Positions 24,039 through 33,893 of a stretch of DNA of 64,000 nt are shown here, in pieces (positions within the stretch are counted from its first letter, which is position 1; the number at the start of each line of letters is the position of its first letter). A program made the position numbers and the translations under genes. The stretch is from Candidatus Limnocylindrales bacterium. GTDB taxonomy: Bacteria > Desulfobacterota > Binatia > UBA1149 > CAITLU01. The stretch is from contig DASPNR010000044.1 of the NCBI GenBank assembly GCA_035626395.1, positions 124,001 to 188,000 on the forward strand, given 5' to 3'. The notes below the pieces were generated by a model that ran no database searches, was not told the DNA's origin, and was given only the letters and a program-made list of their open reading frames with translations.

Positions 24039-25232
24039 CTAGCGCCCCTTCTGCCGGAAGAGGCCGAAGGAAGAAGTGTAGCCGTGGAGGAAGGTGGTGC
24101 CGTGGACGGCGCCGATCTCGCCATTGCAGAAAAAGCCGCCGAGCGGCACCTGCCCGAGAAAGGCCCGGAACGCATCGGTGTCGTGATCCGCGCGGCCGTA
24201 GAAGCCCTTGCCGCGGCCGAGGCACGAAAACAGCAGCGATCCCTGCGGCTCCGCGCCGTCATGGTCCAGGCGGTATCGCTGCAGAAGCTCGCTGAGGTCT
24301 TCGGCTGAGGTGATGACGTCCCGCAAGTGGAACTGCACGACCTCGTTCTCCTTGACGGCGGCGCCGATGGCGAGCGCGCCCGACTCCGCATCGATGCCGA
24401 AGATGTTGCGCACCAGAAAGTCGCCGCGACCGTAATTCTGCCGCGACGGCGCCATCACCAGCCCGAGGAACAGCGAGTGCTGCATGAGAAGGCGGTCGTC
24501 CTCGTCGCAACGCTCGTACAACTCGCGAAGGACGTCCAGCGGCGGGCGCCCGTCGAGCTCATAGATGCGGTTGTCGTGACAGCGAGTGACGAACATCGGC
24601 TCGCCGACCGGCCTGCAACCCTGCGCCACCAGGGTGTCGATGACGAGATCGCCGACCAGCGCCAGGCCAACGACGCCCTCGCTGTGCATGGCACCGCCGG
24701 CCCACAGCGCATTGCCGCCGGCCTTGCGCGCGCCGCTGGCCAGGCCGCCGATCTTCGGCGAGCACGGGTAGATCTGATCGAGCATGGACAGCAGATGCTC
24801 GACGTCACAGCTGAACGGATCCGGCAGCAGCACGAACTGCGGATCCTCGGCTGCCTCGACGCCTAGCCGCTCCTCCCAGCGCTCGGCGCGGGCGCCGAGA
24901 GCGGCAAGATCGGCGTCGGTGAGATGGAAGGGCAGGACCTTCACTCGCGGCAGCACGGCCGCGCTCAGCGAGAACCCCGGACGCGCTTCCACTTCGCGGC
25001 CGCCGCCGATGACGCCGCCGCCGCTGCATCCGAAGAACTGGCCGCCCAGACCTTCCTGCACGAAGGCCGGGATCGACTGGTAGTGCGCAGCGTGATGCGG
25101 AGATGCGAATGCGATAACGACGTCGCACTGATCGCCGCCGAGCTGCCGGCGGATGTCGGAAACAGTCTGCGCCACCGCATCGGCGATGTCGGCAGCATCG
25201 GAAACACTCGAAGCCCAACGTGCGTTCGTCAC
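24039..25232 (-). CDS. FIST-domain sensory protein (FIST_N and FIST_C)
   Basis: A 397-residue protein from a GTG at 25232. The N-terminal half has DVVIAFASPHHAAHYQSIPA and QFFGCSGGGVIGGGREVEAR, and the C-terminal half has PLGGFFCNGEIGAVHGTTFL near residues 370-390. Both are FIST signatures. FIST proteins are predicted small-ligand sensors, possibly for amino acids, and they often occur next to signalling domains. Here the protein stands alone, with no kinase or cyclase fused. No membrane segment or signal peptide is visible. It converges on dapL, and an amino-acid ligand would suit that neighbour, but this is speculation. Confidence 0.88.
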   Translation of the reverse strand: MTNARWASSVSDAADIADAVAQTVSDIRRQLGGDQCDVVIAFASPHHAAHYQSIPAFVQEGLGGQFFGCSGGGVIGGGREVEARPGFSLSAAVLPRVKVLPFHLTDADLAALGARAERWEERLGVEAAEDPQFVLLPDPFSCDVEHLLSMLDQIYPCSPKIGGLASGARKAGGNALWAGGAMHSEGVVGLALVGDLVIDTLVAQGCRPVGEPMFVTRCHDNRIYELDGRPPLDVLRELYERCDEDDRLLMQHSLFLGLVMAPSRQNYGRGDFLVRNIFGIDAESGALAIGAAVKENEVVQFHLRDVITSAEDLSELLQRYRLDHDGAEPQGSLLFSCLGRGKGFYGRADHDTDAFRAFLGQVPLGGFFCNGEIGAVHGTTFLHGYTSSFGLFRQKGR

Positions 25233-25281
25233 GGGCGCACCGATAGCACGAGACGAAGGCGCGTGTCACTACGACCCTGCA

Positions 25282-26070
25282 TCAATGGCGGAATCCTTCC
25301 TCGATCGCAGGCGCACCCAACGAGGCGCGTTGCCCGCCGTCGACGACCAGACAAGCGCCGGTGACGAAAGAAGCATCGTCACTGACCAAAAAGACGGCAG
25401 CACGAGCCACCTCCTCGGGCGCGCCGAAACGTCCGAGCGGAATCATCCGCTCCATTCCCCGCCGCGCCGCCGGCGCGGCGAAAGCTTCGAGCGTGCCGGG
25501 CGTGGCGATGCACCCGGGTGCCAGCGAGTTGACGCGCACTCGTGCCGGCGCGCCTTCGATGGCCGCGATTCTCGTCAGATTCTCCAACGCGGCCTTGGCC
25601 GAACCGTAGCCCGCCAGCGAATGCTGCCCCGCATGGCCCGCGGTGGATGAGATGTTGAGTATGGCCCCGCCGCCCTGTCCGGCCATTTGCGGGAGCGCCG
25701 TGCGCATCGTGAAGAAGACGGCATCCAGCGCGACGGTGAAGCTGTCCTTCCACGCCTGTGTGGTCATGGAGGCGATGGGGGCGGCCGACATCTGGAACGC
25801 ATTGTTGACCAGGATGTCCAGGCGCCCGTACTGCTCGACGATGCCGGTGATGAGGTTGTCGACCTCCTGTTCCTGCGCAACGTCGCAGACGACGTGCTCG
25901 ATGTCGGCGCCGTAGGCGCGCACCCTCGTCGTCGTCTCCGCGAGCGGCTCGCGGCGGCGGCCGCAGATGATCACGCGTGCGCCCTCGCGACCGAACTCCA
26001 TTGCCATGGCCGCACCGATGCCGGTGCCGCCGCCGGTTATCAGAGCAATCCTGTCGTCTAGCTTGCCCAT
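25282..26070 (-). CDS. Short-chain dehydrogenase/reductase (SDR)
   Basis: A 262-residue classical SDR from the ATG at 26070 (MGKLDDRIALITGGGTGIGA). The motifs are TGGGTGIG, CDVAQEQEV, NNAF in place of NNAG, NISSTAGHAG and YGSAK, then VTGACLVVDGGQ. The Arg-rich GRRREPL after the second strand favours NADP(H). It resembles 2,4-dienoyl-CoA reductase and 3-hydroxyacyl-CoA-type SDRs, with an AAPAARRG loop in the substrate lid. A very long frame continuing to 28260 on this strand is a composition artefact. It is divergent from the small barrel protein at 26233. Confidence 0.88.
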   Translation of the reverse strand: MGKLDDRIALITGGGTGIGAAMAMEFGREGARVIICGRRREPLAETTTRVRAYGADIEHVVCDVAQEQEVDNLITGIVEQYGRLDILVNNAFQMSAAPIASMTTQAWKDSFTVALDAVFFTMRTALPQMAGQGGGAILNISSTAGHAGQHSLAGYGSAKAALENLTRIAAIEGAPARVRVNSLAPGCIATPGTLEAFAAPAARRGMERMIPLGRFGAPEEVARAAVFLVSDDASFVTGACLVVDGGQRASLGAPAIEEGFRH

Positions 26071-26232
26071 GCTTCCCTCGCTGGCCGTCGAAGCGCGCGC
26101 ACAGTGATGGCGGATCGCCGCCCGCGCAAGCGGCCCTTCGCCTTCCGCCGCCATCGATGCAAGGCTGTCCACGCGTGCCGTACCAGCGGCGTGCACGGCG
26201 CCGCGCCGGCGGCGTCGCCGATGGAGGCAGCC

Positions 26233-26535
26233 GTGATCCGCATCGTCACTCGTCTGGTCGTTTCTCCCAAGAATCGCCGCAGGGTCGCCGAGAATGCCAC
26301 CGAGCTGGTGCGCCTGTTCGAGAAGCACGGCGTCAGCAGCGAAGGCGTGTTCGAGAACTTCGCCGAAAGCGAGATCATCCACCTCTGGTCGGTTGAGAGC
26401 ATGGCCGCCTACGATGCCGCGACGGCTTCGCTGCGCGGCGACTCGGAGTTCCTGGCATTCGCTGCGGGCGCCGCCGAGCTGCTCATCACCGAGCGCAAGG
26501 AGTACTGGCGCGCGCTGACGCCGACCCGCCCCTGA
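26233..26535 (+). CDS. Small dimeric alpha/beta-barrel protein (NIPSNAP/ABM-like)
   Basis: A 100-residue protein from a GTG at 26233 with GGAGG six bases before it; an ATG 12 bases upstream is the alternative. It begins IRIVTRLVVSPKNRRRVAEN, continues ATELVRLFEKHG, EGVFENFAESEIIHLWSVES, and ends with a helix. The strand-helix-strand-strand-helix pattern and IIHLWSVESMAAYDAATASL fit the ferredoxin-like barrel of NIPSNAP and antibiotic-biosynthesis monooxygenase proteins. Catalysis cannot be judged from the sequence. It converges on the nitroreductase, four bases apart. Confidence 0.65.
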   Translation: MIRIVTRLVVSPKNRRRVAENATELVRLFEKHGVSSEGVFENFAESEIIHLWSVESMAAYDAATASLRGDSEFLAFAAGAAELLITERKEYWRALTPTRP

Positions 26536-26539
26536 GCGT

Positions 26540-27136
26540 CTACCAGCGATCCCAGTGGACGAACTCCTCGAGCGGCCTGCGTCGCACGGGCCCGAACGGC
26601 TTCTCCGGCCAGCCCAGAGGTATGGAGACCGCAATGCGGGCCTCGGCCGGTATCGAAAGAATGGATCGCACGCCGGCCTCCGCCAGCATGTGATAGGTCG
26701 TGAACGTCGCGCCGAGGCCGAGCGCGCGCGCGGCCAGCAGAATGTTCTGCGCGGCCGGATAAACCGCCGGCCAGATCCAGCCCTCCGTCGGTGCGCCCGG
26801 CGGATAAACCGGCCGCCCGCACACGAAGATCCAGGCCGGCACCTTTTCGATCGACTCCACGAGATGGTGCGCGCCGGCGAGCATGCGCCGACGCGTCGCG
26901 TCGCCCTGCTCGGGGATCGGGGGCAGCACGGCTTGAATGGCCGGACGCATGACAGCCGCCAGCGCATCGAGCGTCGCGCGGTCGCGAACGACGACGAAAT
27001 CCCATCCCTGGGAGTTGCCTGGGCTGGGTGCGCAGATGGCGGCCTCCAGGACGGTGACGATGAGTTCGTGCGGCACCGGATCGCTGCGCAGATAGCGCAT
27101 CGCCCGGCATGTGTGCATCGCTTCCAGGACGTCCAT
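26540..27136 (-). CDS. Nitroreductase-family FMN oxidoreductase
   Basis: A 198-residue protein from the ATG at 27136 (MDVLEAMHTCRAMRYLRSDP). The start has the RAMRYL basic FMN-binding segment, then AAICAPSPGNSQGWDFVVVR, the PSxxNxQpW FMN motif. AAQNILLAARALGLGATFTT is the usual helical segment, and IAVSIPLGWPEKPFGPVRRR ends the domain. It should bind FMN and use NAD(P)H to reduce nitro, quinone or enone substrates. Similar enzymes also act in F420- or flavin-linked pathways. No partner gene is obvious. The longer frame to 27418 adds low-quality sequence over the divergent promoter. Confidence 0.88.
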   Translation of the reverse strand: MDVLEAMHTCRAMRYLRSDPVPHELIVTVLEAAICAPSPGNSQGWDFVVVRDRATLDALAAVMRPAIQAVLPPIPEQGDATRRRMLAGAHHLVESIEKVPAWIFVCGRPVYPPGAPTEGWIWPAVYPAAQNILLAARALGLGATFTTYHMLAEAGVRSILSIPAEARIAVSIPLGWPEKPFGPVRRRPLEEFVHWDRW

Positions 27137-27297
27137 CGAGTTGCTCCAAGGCTCGGCGTCGCATAATGAAGTCCGGTGCCTACGGCGGCAACCCGCCCGC
27201 GCCAATGCGCAGCGGCCGATGCCGCACCGGCCTCGGTTGACACGAACGGCTTCGTCCCCGGAAGCCAACCATCCGAAGGAGCATGAGAAGAGAAGCC

Positions 27298-27813
27298 ATG
27301 AGAAAAGCTGCTGTATTGGCCGTTCTGTGTTCGTTCTCGCTGGCGGCGTGCCTCGCACCGGGTGCGGATTCGAACAGGAGGCCTCCCCGCCTGACAGAAG
27401 GCCGCATGAACATGGCAAAGATCGGCGGAAAGCCCCTGCCCGTGTTCGAGTTCAATGCGCGCGTGGCCGAGGAAGAGAACAAGATCGTCAAGTCCAAGGT
27501 CTACTTCTCCACCGAAGGCGAGATGTACAAGCAGGGCGACGAGGGTGCCGAGCTGATCGACCCGAAGACCCTGGATGGCGAGTACGTTCGCAACGTCCAC
27601 CAGCTCCGGGCCACGGTCGATCCAGCCAAGGACGAAGCGCTCGCGACCTATCTCAACAGCCCCGATGCCAAGGTGGCATTCCAGTGGGAAGTGGAGTGGA
27701 GCGCGCCCGAAAGCGAGGAGGTCAACAAGACCCGCTCGCCCGTCTACGTCACCGACAACAAGACCATCGCCAGCGCGGGCCTGGCCCGCGAGATTCCCGC
27801 AGGCGGCAAATGA
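27298..27813 (+). CDS. Small lipoprotein of unknown function
   Basis: The 171-residue product starts MRKAAVLAVLCSFSLAAC, a lipoprotein signal with lipobox LAAC, so it should be attached to the outer or inner membrane. ATG 27283 upstream is the other candidate start. The mature part is hydrophilic, with FEFNARVAEEENKIVKSKVY and a region of acidic turns, and lacks Cys after the lipidated one. I do not recognise a family. It may be an envelope or stress protein; there are no partner genes. Confidence 0.75.
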   Translation: MRKAAVLAVLCSFSLAACLAPGADSNRRPPRLTEGRMNMAKIGGKPLPVFEFNARVAEEENKIVKSKVYFSTEGEMYKQGDEGAELIDPKTLDGEYVRNVHQLRATVDPAKDEALATYLNSPDAKVAFQWEVEWSAPESEEVNKTRSPVYVTDNKTIASAGLAREIPAGGK

Positions 27814-27882
27814 CGTGACGGGCGCGGCGACCCGTTCGCCGCGCCCGTCGCTTTGCGCGCCTCGGGCTGCAAGGAATCTTCG

Positions 27883-28101
27883 ATGGGCCACCGAAACCAG
27901 AACAATGCGCAGGCCAACAAGACCCTCCGCACGCGCTGTTCGTCCTGTGCGGCCGACATCCCGACCGACGTCAGTACCGACCCGACGGACCGGCAGACCT
28001 GGGCGCTGGTCGGGCGGCAGGGCGGCGCGGCCTCCATTTTCCCCGTCTGCGCGAAATGCTACGGCCAAGGCTGGCGGCCTCCAGGCTACGAAGGCGCGTG
28101 A
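27883..28101 (+). CDS. Small two-CxxC (zinc-ribbon-like) protein
   Basis: This is a 72-residue protein from the ATG at 27883 with AAGGAA before it. CSSCAADIPTDV and, later, FPVCAKCYGQGWRPPGYEG give two CxxC pairs about 34 residues apart, which could form a zinc ribbon. No membrane segment or signal is visible. It stands 69 bases after the lipoprotein gene and could be on the same transcript. Function unknown. Confidence 0.65.
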   Translation: MGHRNQNNAQANKTLRTRCSSCAADIPTDVSTDPTDRQTWALVGRQGGAASIFPVCAKCYGQGWRPPGYEGA

Positions 28102-28195
28102 GCGCCATGGCGCGGAAAGCGATGCCGCTGCGCGGGCAAAACCGCTACTATGCACCTGTCCCCGTCGAACGTGACGGTGGCGCTGCGAGGACGCG

Positions 28196-28663
28196 TTGAC
28201 CATAGAGGTGACCAGGCCCGTCACGGTCTTGATGGCCGATGACGACGAAGACGACCGCATGCTGGCACGCGACGCGTTCGCCGAGTGTGCGGGCGCGCTG
28301 GATCTCCGCTGCGTCGAAGACGGCGAAGATCTTCTCGAATACCTCCGCCAGCGCGGCCCCTACGCCCAGCCCGGCTCCGCGCCCGCTCCCTCGCTGATCC
28401 TTCTGGACCTGAACATGCCGCGCAAGGACGGCCGCGAGGCGCTGGCCGAGATCAAGGCCGACCCGGTCCTGCGCCGCATCCCGGTGGTCGTGTTGACGAC
28501 CTCGAAGGCCGAAGAGGACATTCTGCGCAGCTACGACCTCGGCGTCAGTTCCTTCATCAGCAAGCCGGTGACCTACGAGGCGCTGGTCCGGCTGGTCGAA
28601 ACGCTGTCGCACTACTGGTTCGAAACGGTCGAGTTGCCCGGTCACCGCCAGAAATCCAAGTAG
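28196..28663 (+). CDS. Rcp1-like single-domain response regulator
   Basis: The 155-residue protein is a stand-alone receiver domain. VLMADDDEDDRMLARDAFAE gives the acidic pocket, LILLDLNMPRKDGREAL the phospho-Asp, VVVLTTSKAEEDI the conserved Thr/Ser, and ISKPVTYEAL the Lys-Pro. LNMPRKDGR and TTSKAEEDI are typical of Rcp1-like regulators, which are often paired with phytochrome or PAS kinases. The start is a TTG at 28196 with GAGGA six bases upstream; a GTG 12 bases later is possible. It converges on the REC-histidine kinase at 28783-30024, and the two probably belong to one phosphorelay. Confidence 0.88.
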   Translation: MTIEVTRPVTVLMADDDEDDRMLARDAFAECAGALDLRCVEDGEDLLEYLRQRGPYAQPGSAPAPSLILLDLNMPRKDGREALAEIKADPVLRRIPVVVLTTSKAEEDILRSYDLGVSSFISKPVTYEALVRLVETLSHYWFETVELPGHRQKSK

Positions 28664-28782
28664 CCTCCTGCCTTGTCGGCGCTGCGCCGGCCCTGCGACG
28701 CGCGCATTCGCTCGACGCTGTGCACGCCAGGCATGATGACGGCGCGCCAGGCTCGACGGCCGCAGCGCAGTGCGGCCCCCGC

Positions 28783-30024
<1,242 letters not shown>

Positions 30025-30118
30025 GCCCCCTTTCTCCTGGTGGCGGAGACTACAGGGCCTCGAGCGACGGCGCCAAGCGCGCCGGGCCCTTTCCGCCGGT
30101 GTCCCGGTCCGCCGGTGC

Positions 30119-31351
30119 TCAGGGATTCTTCCCCGCCGCCGCCTTCGCGGCGTCGTCGGGGTGACAGTACGTCTGCAGATTGGCGTAGAAGGCATGGCAG
30201 GCACCAGCGGGAGCGCCGCTGGACGCGCACAGGCGCGACCGCCACGCCGTCGTCTCCACCACCGAGTGAATCGATGGAACGCCGGTGCAGAACCCCTTGG
30301 CGGGCTTGCTGTCGGGAAGGCAGGACGTGATGAAGACGCCCGCCAGGTCGCGGCATTCCTCGTCCTTGCAGGCTTCGTGTCGGCGCAGCGACTCGGTCAG
30401 GCAGCCTGCCTCGTCGGTCTTGCCCGCGAATTCGATGCCCTCCTGCGCCGTCGCGTACGCCGGCCCTTTCAGCTCGAGCTTCTGCCGCGGCGGTTTGTGG
30501 CTGCCGGCGCCCCCGGGATCGGACGACGCGCCCTCCTCCTGGTAACGGTTCTCCTTTTCCTCCACCTTCCACTGTGCCTCGCGGCGGGCGGCGTCGCGCT
30601 CAGCCTTCTCGTTGGCAGCCTCCTCCCTGGCCTTGCGCCGTTCCTCCGCCTCGGCGCGCTCTTCCTCGCCGCTGCGCTGCTGAAACGTCTCGACGTTCAC
30701 CGCATTGTCCTGCAGGTGCTTGCTCAGGCGGCTGCCCGCGTCGAGCGAACCGTCCGCATTCAGAACCGGCGCGCCCGGCTGCGAAAACCCTTCCATGATG
30801 CGGGTTCCCCAACCGAACATGAATCCCATCATCAGCAGCGCGAGCGAGCTGAGGATCGCGCCCTGGAGCAAGGCGGGATTGAGCGCTCGCAAGGTGGGCT
30901 CGCTGTGGGGCCGGCGAAGCTTCTGGTATTCGAACGCGCCCGCATAGCCTTGAGTGCCGTTGTAGAGGACGGCTGGCAGTGCCGCGCAGCGCATCCCGGC
31001 GAGCGCCTGGTCGAGAACGCCGCCTTCGGCAAGAACCTCGCCGAGCGATGTCGCCAGGGCGGGCAGCTCTCCGACGCACAGCAGTGCCAGAGCGCCGCAC
31101 GCGGGCAGGTTTCGCGAAGCCGCGCCGAGCGCGAACAGGAGCGCGGCAATGCCGCCGACCACGTTCCATTCGAAGGGCGCTATGCCCAGACCGCCCATGA
31201 ACTGGTACGCGCCGATCGCGAGCAGAAGCGTTCCCCACGCGCCGCCGACGATGCTCGCGGTGCGGATGCGCTTCTCGGCCCACGCGTAGCGGCGGTCGGC
31301 ACCTTCGCGGAGATTGGTCGGGCGCCAATCGTAGTCCTGTCCCTCGTCCAT
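30119..31351 (-). CDS. Membrane protein with central charged coiled coil and C-terminal Cys-rich domain
   Basis: A 410-residue protein. Three to five transmembrane helices occupy the first half (SIVGGAWGTLLLAIGAYQFM, NVVGGIAALLFALGA, GALALLCVGELPAL, SSLALLMMGFMFGWG). Then follow a strongly charged helix (residues about 230-285, EEERAEAEERRKAREEAANE) and a C-terminal domain with at least eight Cys (GCLTESLRRHEACKDEECRD, FITSCLP, CTGVPS, CASSGAPAGACHAFY, YCHPDD). The Cys spacing suggests disulphide pairs outside the cytoplasm. I do not recognise the family. The start ATG is at 31351; its neighbours offer no functional hint. Confidence 0.68.
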   Translation of the reverse strand: MDEGQDYDWRPTNLREGADRRYAWAEKRIRTASIVGGAWGTLLLAIGAYQFMGGLGIAPFEWNVVGGIAALLFALGAASRNLPACGALALLCVGELPALATSLGEVLAEGGVLDQALAGMRCAALPAVLYNGTQGYAGAFEYQKLRRPHSEPTLRALNPALLQGAILSSLALLMMGFMFGWGTRIMEGFSQPGAPVLNADGSLDAGSRLSKHLQDNAVNVETFQQRSGEEERAEAEERRKAREEAANEKAERDAARREAQWKVEEKENRYQEEGASSDPGGAGSHKPPRQKLELKGPAYATAQEGIEFAGKTDEAGCLTESLRRHEACKDEECRDLAGVFITSCLPDSKPAKGFCTGVPSIHSVVETTAWRSRLCASSGAPAGACHAFYANLQTYCHPDDAAKAAAGKNP

Positions 31352-31535
31352 GCCACCAGCCCTCCGTCACCCGAGTCCGTGCGCTCAGGGTACACGGGCG
31401 CCAGTCGGGTGCGAATGAACCGATGGTCGCGCGCAGACGTTACGCCGCTTCACACACGCCGCGGTCGTGGCGCGGCAATCGGCGGCGGGGCGCCGCGTCG
31501 CGCGCATGGATCGTCGCTCGGCAGTGACAAGGAGT

Positions 31536-31580
31536 GGGCCGGGGCCGCCGCGCTCGCTCACATTTTAGCGGCCCCGACCC
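31536..31580. terminator. GC-rich hairpin downstream of the secreted Cys-rich gene
   Basis: GGGCCGGGGCCGC (31536-31548) and GCGGCCCCGACCC (31568-31580) are complementary in 12 of 13 positions, with a 19-base loop. The hairpin lies 8 bases past the stop of the minus-strand gene at 31589. No T-run follows on that strand. The rest of 31352-31535 shows nothing else. Confidence 0.5.
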
Positions 31581-31588
31581 AGTGCGCC

Positions 31589-33673
31589 TCAGGGGCAGTT
31601 GGCTCCCGTCGGCGGCGCGTAGACGACATCCGGATCGGAGGCGCATCGCACCTCGGTATCGGTGTCGAGGATCACTCGGACGGCGCTGGGCAAGCCGCTC
31701 GCAAGATTGATGGCGGTGTTGGAGGTCAGTCCGATGCAGGCTGCGGTGCCGAGCACCTGGCCGAGGAAACCCGATTCTCCTTCGGCGACGACGGGGTTGG
31801 TGAAGCAGCGCAGCTCCTGGAAATCCGAGCACGTGCCGGCATCGTGCGCGAAGCAATCGGCGTCGGTCGTGCATGTGATGTAGCCGCGACCGTCGGCGTG
31901 CGTCTTGCCGTCGCAGTACGTGCGCACCGGGCCTTCGGTGCAGAAACCGTCGGCGCCACAGTCCAGGTTGTCGCAGGCGTTGGGATGCACCCCCGCGCCG
32001 CCGCCGGCGGTGCACGTGCCGGCGCCGTTGGCCGCGCAGAAGCTGTCGTCGTTGCACCCGATGCTGTTGTCGCCCGAGCACACGCGACACGGGCACATTT
32101 CGCCGGGATCGTCGCACGGCAGGTTGTAGGGCAGAACGTCCTGCGTGGTCGTGAAGTTGAAGTCCAGCAGCAGACCCGAGCCGCCGCTGATGTTCTTGAC
32201 CGGCGGCGGCTGGCAGTCGTGGCTGTGCGAGCCGAACGTGGAATGGACGCCGTTGGTATCGCACGGCTGGCCGTCGCGCGCGCCGCCCAGGCACTCGCCG
32301 TCTCGCACTCCGTCGTTGGGCGTGACGTCGCCTTCGCAGGTCGGGCAAGGGCGGTCGACGACCTCGCCGAGATGAATCAGCGCCGACACCAGCGTCTTCT
32401 GATCCAGTTCGCCGGTGTTGACGTCGGTCGTGCCCTCGTAATCGGCCATGATGAGCACCGGTTCGCAGGTGGGCGCGCTGGAGACCGAGACCGGAAGCGG
32501 CGGGCCGAAGAAGCATCGGCAACGGTTGTCGAGCGCGGGGCAATCATCTGTGTCGGGGCCGTTGACGACATCGCAGGAGATCGAAGAGTCGTTGACGCAG
32601 CGGCAGAAGGAGTCGGGCTGGTCTTTTCGTGCATCGAGCGACACGGCACAGCTCGAGCAGTCCTCGTTGCAGTCGAGGTCGACGGCGTCATGGAACGCAT
32701 CATTGAGATCGATGGCATGCGCCAGCCCGTTGTAGCCGGCGCTCAGGCTGGAGCCGGTCAGCTGCGAGCCGATGCGTGCATGGCCGGTGCGGCGCAGGCC
32801 GCCGGCACGGCACGTATCGGGCAGCTCGTAGGCTGTGGCGATCAGACCGGAACCGTACAGTAGAGCGCCCTTGTTCGCGATGCAGTCGACGAGCTGCGCC
32901 GGCCGGTCGGCGCAGAGACCGAACCTGTCGATCGACTGCAGCTGCTCGAAATCCGATCCGCCGGTGGGCACGCACGCGGCGGTCACCGCTGCCGCCAGCG
33001 CATCGACGGCGGCGTCGATCTTGCCGGAGGGGTCCTGATCGACGCAGTCGTATTCGATGGGGCCGCCGAGCTTGTCGGCGCCCTTCTGGCACTTCGCACG
33101 CTCCTTGCCGATGGTCACCACCGCCTTGGCCAGGCCTTTGGCCACCGCCGCGCGGCAGTCTTTGCCCGCCTCTCCCACCGGCTCATCGGGCAGGCCGAGA
33201 ACATCGGTGGTCATCAGCGTCGAGACATCCTCCTGCAGATCGAGCAGGCAAGCGGCAAGTTCGCTCACGCCGTCGATGCCGGCGGTGGCGCCGCCGTCGT
33301 CGCTCGTCTCCGAAGGCGACGGACAGCGGGCATACATGGCGAGAATGCCGGGAACCGGGCTGCCGAGGCTGTCCTGGCACGCCTTGATCATCGAGGCCTG
33401 AGCCTTCGCTCGCAGCGTCGGCAGCTTGCCGGCCGAATCGGCGGTGGACGGATCGTTGCAGTCGGTCGACTCGGCGATCGAGCCGTTGTCGCGGGCCAGG
33501 TGGCACTTGGTCACCGCACCGACGACGGCCTTCAAATACTTGTTCGTGTTCTTGGCAAGCGACGCCCGGCATTTGGCCTGGGCGGCGTCCTGCGCACCCG
33601 CGGAACCGGCAACGGCGAGAAAGACGGTGGTGAAGCAAGCGGTGAGGGCCAGACGAGCTCGCAGTTTTGTCAC
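31589..33673 (-). CDS. Secreted Cys-rich protein of unknown function
   Basis: The 694-residue protein starts at a GTG at 33673 with GGAGG before it and a signal peptide (LALTACFTTVFLAVAGSAGA). The first half has helical repeats with paired Cys (AKCRASLAKNTNKYLKAV, VTKCHLARDN, MIKACQDS, AACLLDLQ). The second half has many short Cys loops (CNEDCSSCAVSL, CRCVNDSS, DNRCRCFF, CPTCEGD, CDNLDCGADGFC, CTTDADC) and a glycine-rich FTTTQDVLPYNLPC segment. Proteins of this build are common in uncultured deltaproteobacterial and Binatota-like genomes in my experience, but I know of no function. It is probably extracellular, with an extensive disulphide pattern and perhaps metal or Ca2+ binding. A TetR-like box lies 23 bases upstream. 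Confidence 0.82.
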   Translation of the reverse strand: MTKLRARLALTACFTTVFLAVAGSAGAQDAAQAKCRASLAKNTNKYLKAVVGAVTKCHLARDNGSIAESTDCNDPSTADSAGKLPTLRAKAQASMIKACQDSLGSPVPGILAMYARCPSPSETSDDGGATAGIDGVSELAACLLDLQEDVSTLMTTDVLGLPDEPVGEAGKDCRAAVAKGLAKAVVTIGKERAKCQKGADKLGGPIEYDCVDQDPSGKIDAAVDALAAAVTAACVPTGGSDFEQLQSIDRFGLCADRPAQLVDCIANKGALLYGSGLIATAYELPDTCRAGGLRRTGHARIGSQLTGSSLSAGYNGLAHAIDLNDAFHDAVDLDCNEDCSSCAVSLDARKDQPDSFCRCVNDSSISCDVVNGPDTDDCPALDNRCRCFFGPPLPVSVSSAPTCEPVLIMADYEGTTDVNTGELDQKTLVSALIHLGEVVDRPCPTCEGDVTPNDGVRDGECLGGARDGQPCDTNGVHSTFGSHSHDCQPPPVKNISGGSGLLLDFNFTTTQDVLPYNLPCDDPGEMCPCRVCSGDNSIGCNDDSFCAANGAGTCTAGGGAGVHPNACDNLDCGADGFCTEGPVRTYCDGKTHADGRGYITCTTDADCFAHDAGTCSDFQELRCFTNPVVAEGESGFLGQVLGTAACIGLTSNTAINLASGLPSAVRVILDTDTEVRCASDPDVVYAPPTGANCP

Positions 33674-33695
33674 AGGAGCATCCTCCTTTCCCGGA

Positions 33696-33713
33696 CTACT
33701 TACGGGTGAGTAG
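33696..33713. promoter_or_regulatory. TetR-type operator-like dyad before the secreted Cys-rich gene
   Basis: CTACTTACG and GGTGAGTAG form an 18-base dyad with 7 of 9 matched positions. It resembles the TACT-(T/C)AC-GTGAGTA sites bound by several TetR-family regulators. It lies directly before the ribosome binding site of the minus-strand gene starting at 33673. The other 180 bases up to 33893 show no further signal I can name. Confidence 0.45.
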
Positions 33714-33893
33714 CTAACCCGCAAACGGAGGAGCAACAAGACCGGGGGGCAGATTTTGTTCGAACCGCCAGGAAATGGCCGGGGTGGCGCACCTAGTGTG
33801 GCGTCGCCTCGACGGTTTGAAAATTCCGTGACGAAATCGCCTCGTGCGCCGGCGCAGCAGGACTGGCCGGCCACGACGGGGGGTGCCCGCCCG

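Noticed and set aside
25282..28260. 992-residue open frame on the minus strand
   Set aside because: The SDR start at 26070 is clear. The upstream part overlaps the nitroreductase and other genes in the wrong frame.
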